Source of the DNA: Streptomyces sp. RKND-216
GTDB lineage: Bacteria > Actinomycetota > Actinomycetes > Streptomycetales > Streptomycetaceae
Direction of reading: 5' to 3'
Assembly (NCBI RefSeq): GCF_004795255.1
Contig: NZ_SSBQ01000002.1
Span: 5,242,001 to 5,306,000 of the forward strand
DNA length: 64,000 nt
The translations under genes and the position numbers were made by a program. The notes beneath the pieces are model-generated. The model saw only the letters and a list, made by a program, of their open reading frames with translations. It was not told the DNA's origin and did no database searches. Of the stretch, positions 60,476 to 64,000 are shown in pieces (within the stretch, counting starts at the first letter, position 1; the number at the start of each line of letters is the position of its first letter).

Positions 60476-60796
60476 ATGAAGGCAACGAGCTTGCGGCGAT
60501 CGCGGCAGAACTGGGCCGAGTGCCAGGAGGTGCTGCGCCATCTGCGGCTGCGTGGCCTCGTTGAACCCTACGTCGACGATCAGCTGGCCGGCACACGCGG
60601 CGCCCGATTCGTCGCGCACCTGGCACGGTGCTGGACATGCAGTGAGCAGGCCGAAACGCTGCGCCTGATCAAGCACTCCCTGCGGAACGGCCCCCAGCGC
60701 GGCCCCGTCCACCTGGCCGAAGTCCGGCTGCGCCGCTTCGCCGACCGCCTCACCGCCACACCGACCACGGCCAGGAGCGATCGCCCCCGCCCCTGA
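60476..60796 (+). CDS. zf-HC2-like small protein
   Basis: 106 aa. WAECQEVLRHLRLRGLVEPYVDDQLAGTRGARFVAHLARCWTCSEQAETLRL carries the Cys-His-Cys-Cys pattern of zinc anti-sigma domains. There is no adjacent sigma gene, so it may be an orphan that acts on the ECF factor encoded 3 kb away. ATG 60476 was chosen because ATG 60458 overlaps the divergent start codon. The end is followed by the DUF427 gene. Confidence 0.65.
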   Translation: MKATSLRRSRQNWAECQEVLRHLRLRGLVEPYVDDQLAGTRGARFVAHLARCWTCSEQAETLRLIKHSLRNGPQRGPVHLAEVRLRRFADRLTATPTTARSDRPRP

Positions 60797-60859
60797 CCGT
60801 GCCCGAAGGTCCGCGCTTCGCGGACCGCCCAACCCCCGATGGACGAGGAGCTTCGTGCC

Positions 60860-61174
60860 ATGATGCGCGCGATCTGGAACGGCGCAGTGATCGCCGAGAC
60901 ACCCCGCACCAAAGTGATCGAAGGAAGCCACTACTTCCCCCCGGAATCACTGCACCGCGAGTACTTCAGTGACAGCCCCACCCGGTCCCTGTGCCCATGG
61001 AAGGGCGTCGCCCGCTACTACACCGTCAGCACCGGCGGCCAACCGAACCCCGACGCGGCCTGGTACTACCCGCACCCGTCACCCTTCGCCCGCCGGATCA
61101 AGAACCATGTGGCGTTCTGGAACGGAGTGACCGTCGAAGGTACACGGGAGAAGAAGCCGGCCAAGAAGTGGTGA
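60860..61174 (+). CDS. DUF427 domain protein
   Basis: 104 aa. The whole protein is the DUF427 beta-barrel: MRAIWNGAVIAETPRTKVIEGSHYFPPESLHREYFSDSPTRSLCPWKGVARYYTVSTGG, then PDAAWYYPHPSPFARRIKNHVAFWNGVTVE. The invariant CPWKG is present. GAGGAG lies about 9 nt upstream of ATG 60860; ATG 60839 is in frame but adds residues not seen in the family. Biochemical function is unknown. Stands after the zf-HC2 gene and may be co-transcribed. Confidence 0.92.
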   Translation: MMRAIWNGAVIAETPRTKVIEGSHYFPPESLHREYFSDSPTRSLCPWKGVARYYTVSTGGQPNPDAAWYYPHPSPFARRIKNHVAFWNGVTVEGTREKKPAKKW

Positions 61175-61212
61175 CGCCGACCGGCAAGCCCTCCGGCCCG
61201 CTCAGAAGGTGA

Positions 61213-61490
61213 GGAGATGACCTGGTAGCCCCCGGACACCAGGCCGCGCATGCTCGGGTGCCCCTCGCACCCGTCGAGCAGGTGGACCTGCGCGCTCGTC
61301 ACACCGCACTCGGCCTCGAACACCCTGGCGCAGTAGCCGCAGGCGCCCGCGACCACGTCCGGCACCGCTTTAGTACACGTTGTGTGCGAGATGCTCGGGC
61401 CTGGCGAGCGTCCCCGGCCACCTGGTTCCAGCGGCGTCGGAGATGACCCGGACTCCATCTCCGGACTCCTTGAACTCCTTTGCCGACGTG
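61213..61490 (-). pseudogene. Remnant of a DsrE-family gene
   Basis: The frame reads SAKEFKESGDGVRVISDAAGTRW then PEHLAHNVY and stops at 61370-61372. One extra base (A on the minus strand) separates it from KAVPDVVAGACGYCARVF, VTSAQVHLLDGCEGHPSMRGL and VSGGYQVIS in the next frame. Together they look like the C-terminal 90 residues of a DsrE-like protein. The N-terminus and the normal end are missing. Confidence 0.65.
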
Positions 61491-61715
61491 CCAAGGCCAC
61501 TGCCCCGGACCGGCCGCTCCACTCCCGTCGCCGCTGGGCAGGGTCGCCAAGCAGCGGCAGCCTGCCCGCCGGTAGGTGGCCCGCACCACACGGCGAGTCC
61601 CGGCGGGCACGTCGACAACACTGCTCGGAACGACGGCACCGAAGCGGAATACATCCGTCCGCCCACTGGGTTCCCCGGCGACAACCGCACGACCACGCTC
61701 CAGAAGGAGAGTCGC

Positions 61716-61864
61716 ATGCCCCGGATTCCCGTGCACACCGTCGACACCGCCCCCGCGCCACAGAGGCTTTCGCACACGTCGCCGTGAACCTCTACACCAA
61801 CTACTTCAACCACTACGTCCGCACCGACCTCGACGTCCCCGCCGCGCCGCCGCTCGAAAGCTGA
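61716..61864 (+). pseudogene. Remnant of a carboxymuconolactone decarboxylase (AhpD-like) gene
   Basis: Start MPRIPVHTVDTAPAP with a good ribosome site (AAGGAG, 6 nt). It then breaks out of frame into RLSHTSP and a stop at 61787. A second frame continues AFAHVAVNLYTNYFNHYVRTDLDVPAAP to 61864. These are the first 15 and last 33 residues of a protein normally about 180 long, so the core with its CxxC/His site is deleted. Confidence 0.65.
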
Positions 61865-62052
61865 CGCCCAGGCGTCCTCCCGGACGCCGCCGGCTCGATC
61901 GCACACAGTGTGCTGCCGGTCCAAGGCCCAGACCAGTCCACCGAGTTGCTGCCCGCGTGCACTGTGACGCGGGCAGCGGTCGCCTTCGGACGTCCCGGTG
62001 GCAGGGGAGGGTTACAGCTCGGTGGCTCACCTGCTCCCGTCTTCCGCCGTGT
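61865..62052. other. Intergenic region after the decayed genes
   Basis: 188 bp with no gene I can support. Codon-position bias is weak and no ribosome site or hairpin stands out. Confidence 0.4.
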
Positions 62053-62820
62053 TCAGGTTGGCCGAGGGGCGGCGAGCTCGGCGACGACTCGGCGCAGGGG
62101 CAGTTGCAGTCGTCGTCCCGGGCGCGCCCAGCCAGCGAGAGAACGCTGGGCGGCCTCCGTCCGATCGGGCGTGACGTGCGGCAGGTAGAGGGCGTCGATC
62201 AGGAGGGCCGCGGCGTGATGTGATTCGATGCGGAGGGCGAAGATCCGACGTTCGTCGGAGCGGACGCGGAAGCCCGACTCACTCAGCAGTGCGGAGAGTC
62301 CGTCGCGGGCCTGCGGATTGGGCCACGGCTGGTGCGGCGTCCGCAGGGGGAGCATCACCCGGCCCCAGCCGAGCAACCCGGTGAGGGACAGGCCCGACTG
62401 GGCGGGGACCAGTGCAGCCAGCGTGCCGCCTGGCTGTAGAACACGTCGGATTTCTTCCAGGACACGCGACAGCGGGGTGAGGACGGGCAGACACATCGCC
62501 GCACTGACGACTCCGATGCTTCCGGAGGCGATGGGCAGGGCGTCGGCGGAGGCGCGCAGCAGCGGCCCGCGCTGCCGCATGGCGGCTTCGGCGAGTTCTT
62601 CCTCGGACGAGTCGACGCCGATCCAGTCGGTGTCCGGCAGCAGTGGGCGGGTGGGCGCCGTACCGCAGGCGAGGTCGAGTACCGTTCCCTGCGCCGGCAG
62701 AAGAGATTCGGCCAGCCACGCGTGCGGGTCGGAGTCGGCCTGCTGGAACAACCGTTCGGTGATGCCCGGCCGGGCGCCGTGGTAGGCGGCGATGTAGCGC
62801 CGCCATTGCTGCTCGTCCAT
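62053..62820 (-). CDS. SAM-dependent methyltransferase, class I
   Basis: 255 aa. The SAM-binding motif I is VLDLACGTAPTRPLLPDTDWIGVDSSEEELAEAA (about 48-80), motif II-III SADALPIASGSIGVVSAAMCLPVLTPLSRVLEEIRRVLQPGGTLAALVP. The C-terminal 100 residues are variable. The type is a methyltransferase-11 small-molecule enzyme; the acceptor is unknown. ATG 62820 is preceded by GAAAGGGGAAGACCGCG. Divergent from the second disulfide reductase across 342 bp. Confidence 0.9.
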   Translation of the reverse strand: MDEQQWRRYIAAYHGARPGITERLFQQADSDPHAWLAESLLPAQGTVLDLACGTAPTRPLLPDTDWIGVDSSEEELAEAAMRQRGPLLRASADALPIASGSIGVVSAAMCLPVLTPLSRVLEEIRRVLQPGGTLAALVPAQSGLSLTGLLGWGRVMLPLRTPHQPWPNPQARDGLSALLSESGFRVRSDERRIFALRIESHHAAALLIDALYLPHVTPDRTEAAQRSLAGWARPGRRLQLPLRRVVAELAAPRPT

Positions 62821-63162
62821 CGCGGTCTTCCCCTTTCTCTGCTGACCTTCGGTGTCTGCACGGTTCCGGCGGGCGACCGCGGGGGTGTGAACAGGGGGCA
62901 ACCCGAGGGGAGGGCTCTCCGTGCGGGCGAAGCCCCGACGGTCGTCTCCCACCGAGTCGCCAGGGCCGAAACCCGCATCGACGGATGCGGCATTCCCCGT
63001 GACGCGCTGAGGGTGTGGAGCCCGGCAGGTTCAGTGACGGGCGCTCTTCGCCCGAAGCCTGTTGGATGGAAGGCGGAGGCCGTGAACGGGGGTTCCCCGT
63101 GCGTACCGATCGGGTCGCACGTGTCGGCGTCCCGAACCCTGGACCGGAGGATTGCCCGCATC
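62821..63162. other. 342-bp divergent intergenic region
   Basis: Separates the methyltransferase and the second disulfide reductase. A small perfect hairpin CCGCATC-GACG-GATGCGG (62973-62990) lies in the middle. No gene or clear promoter is supported. Confidence 0.4.
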
Positions 63163-64000
63163 ATGAGCGCATACGACCTGGTGGTTATCGGCGCCGGCAG
63201 CGCCGGACTGACGGCGGCACGTACCGCCGGACGATTCGGTGCGCGCACCCTCCTGGTGGAGCGGGACCGGCTGGGCGGTGACTGCCTGTGGACGGGGTGT
63301 GTGCCCAGTAAGGCGCTGCTGCATGCGGCGGCGGAGGTGCAGGCCGGCCGCCGCGTCGGCGCTTATGGGTTCCCGGCCGTCTCCGGGGCCGCCGACCTCC
63401 GGGCGACCATGATCCACGTGAGGCAGGCGATCGCGGCGATCGAACCGCACGATTCGCCCGAGGCACTCCGCCCGTTCGGTGTGGAAGTCGCCCATGGTCC
63501 GGCCGAGTTCACGGGGCCGCGTACCCTCGCTGTGGGTGACCGGCGGGTCTCCTTCCGATACGCGGTGATCGCCACCGGCTCGTCCCCGGCCCTGGTGCCG
63601 ATCCCCGGCCTGGCCGAGGCCAATCCGCTGACCAGCGACACTGTATGGCAGCAGTCCGAACTGCCCGGACGGTTGGCGGTGCTGGGCGGTGGACCCATCG
63701 GGTGCGAACTGGGCCAGGCGTTCGCCCGGCTTGGTGCGAAGGTGACCCTGGTCGAAGCGATGGACCGGCTGCTGCCACGAGAGGAGCCCGGCGCTTCACG
63801 GGCCGTACGCGAGCGACTGGAGGAAGAGGGCGCCACCGTGCTGACGGGTTACCGGGCCGAAAAGGTGGACGATGGCGCCCTGTACGGGCCGGGTGGCCCG
63901 GTTCCCTTCGACGCCCTGCTCGCCGTCACCGGGCGCCGCGCCGACACCGCGGGACTCGGCGTAGAGGCGGCCGGCGTGGCACTGACCGACCGCGGCGACG
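63163..64000 (+). CDS. Pyridine nucleotide-disulfide oxidoreductase, C-terminus cut by window edge
   Basis: The first 279 codons are visible. FAD motif DLVVIGAGSAGLTAARTAGRFG (about 5-26), then the redox disulfide LGGDCLWTGCVPSKALLHAA (about 38-57), the GD motif RYAVIATGSSPALVPIPGL and the NAD(P) fold LAVLGGGPIGCELGQAFARLGAKVTLVEAMDRLLP (about 168-205). Closer to mercuric reductase/dihydrolipoamide reductase loops than the other flavoprotein at 58611 (DCLWTGC versus ECPYWAC). GGAGG lies 12 nt upstream of the ATG. The frame runs off the end, so the C-terminal His-Glu pair cannot be checked. Confidence 0.92.
   Translation, partial: MSAYDLVVIGAGSAGLTAARTAGRFGARTLLVERDRLGGDCLWTGCVPSKALLHAAAEVQAGRRVGAYGFPAVSGAADLRATMIHVRQAIAAIEPHDSPEALRPFGVEVAHGPAEFTGPRTLAVGDRRVSFRYAVIATGSSPALVPIPGLAEANPLTSDTVWQQSELPGRLAVLGGGPIGCELGQAFARLGAKVTLVEAMDRLLPREEPGASRAVRERLEEEGATVLTGYRAEKVDDGALYGPGGPVPFDALLAVTGRRADTAGLGVEAAGVALTDRGD

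Noticed and set aside
62973..62990. CCGCATC-GACG-GATGCGG as a terminator or riboswitch
   Set aside because: Stem is only 7 bp, isolated, and lies between divergent genes; nothing supports a function.

Overview
The window is typical high-GC actinobacterial chromosome and most likely comes from a Streptomyces. It has strong third-position G/C bias, GTG starts, ATGA/GTGA-coupled operons, many TetR, GntR, LysR and LacI regulators, Sec-secreted lipase and snapalysin-type protease genes, and a homogentisate dioxygenase, a DUF5925 ATPase and a stressosome cluster of Streptomyces type. I see no rRNA, tRNA, CRISPR array, replication origin or biosynthetic gene cluster.

Layout. 1-7 kb: a truncated TetR gene diverges from a SOS-boxed mutasome pair (dnaE2 and an imuB-like Y-family gene). 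An IS481-family element sits exactly at the imuB stop codon. 7-13 kb: secreted lipase, a Gly-rich membrane protein, and a TctCBA tricarboxylate-type transporter. 13-18.7 kb: GNAT, GntR, NADAR and DUF5925 ATPase genes, then hmgA with its probable GntR repressor. 18.8-28 kb: catabolic oxidoreductases with several TetR genes. These include an aldehyde dehydrogenase killed by an internal deletion, a MaoC hydratase, an SDR-TetR operon, and an acyl-CoA dehydrogenase/kinase pair of the ACAD10/11 (LvaA/LvaC) type. Pairs of shared palindromes suggest which regulator controls which promoter. 28-33 kb: DUF202 proteins, a FAD dehydrogenase, and an amino-acid permease. 33-39 kb: one same-strand cluster running from stressosome proteins RsbR-RsbS-RsbT through two PP2C phosphatases and an anti-sigma-type ATPase to a SigB/SigF-family sigma factor. 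39-46 kb: Ppx/GppA phosphatase, DUF4236, then an organic-acid locus (CoA-transferase alpha/beta, acyl-CoA dehydrogenase, LysR, MHS-family transporter) with a motif shared by both promoters.

46-54.3 kb: lacI, a 225-bp MITE-like element, an IS5-family element with a -1 frameshift, then a perfect LacI-type operator and a sugar ABC transporter/GH42 beta-galactosidase operon. The two insertions separate lacI from the operon it probably controls. 54.3-57 kb: a TetR-SDR operon whose promoter lies inside a perfect 16+6+16 palindrome, a hypothetical gene and a snapalysin-type protease. 57.4-64 kb: an ECF sigma/zinc-finger anti-sigma-like operon with a tiny membrane protein, two disulfide-type flavoprotein reductases, a second zf-HC2 protein, DUF427, a methyltransferase, and two decayed genes (DsrE-like and carboxymuconolactone-decarboxylase-like).

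The strongest leads are the 4-hydroxyacyl-CoA-type kinase/dehydrogenase regulon, the stressosome-to-sigma operon that lacks an RsbV gene, the CTAG-targeted insertions, and the unusual ImuB. No wholly new system is proven by the sequence alone. All family assignments come from reading motifs; no database search was run.
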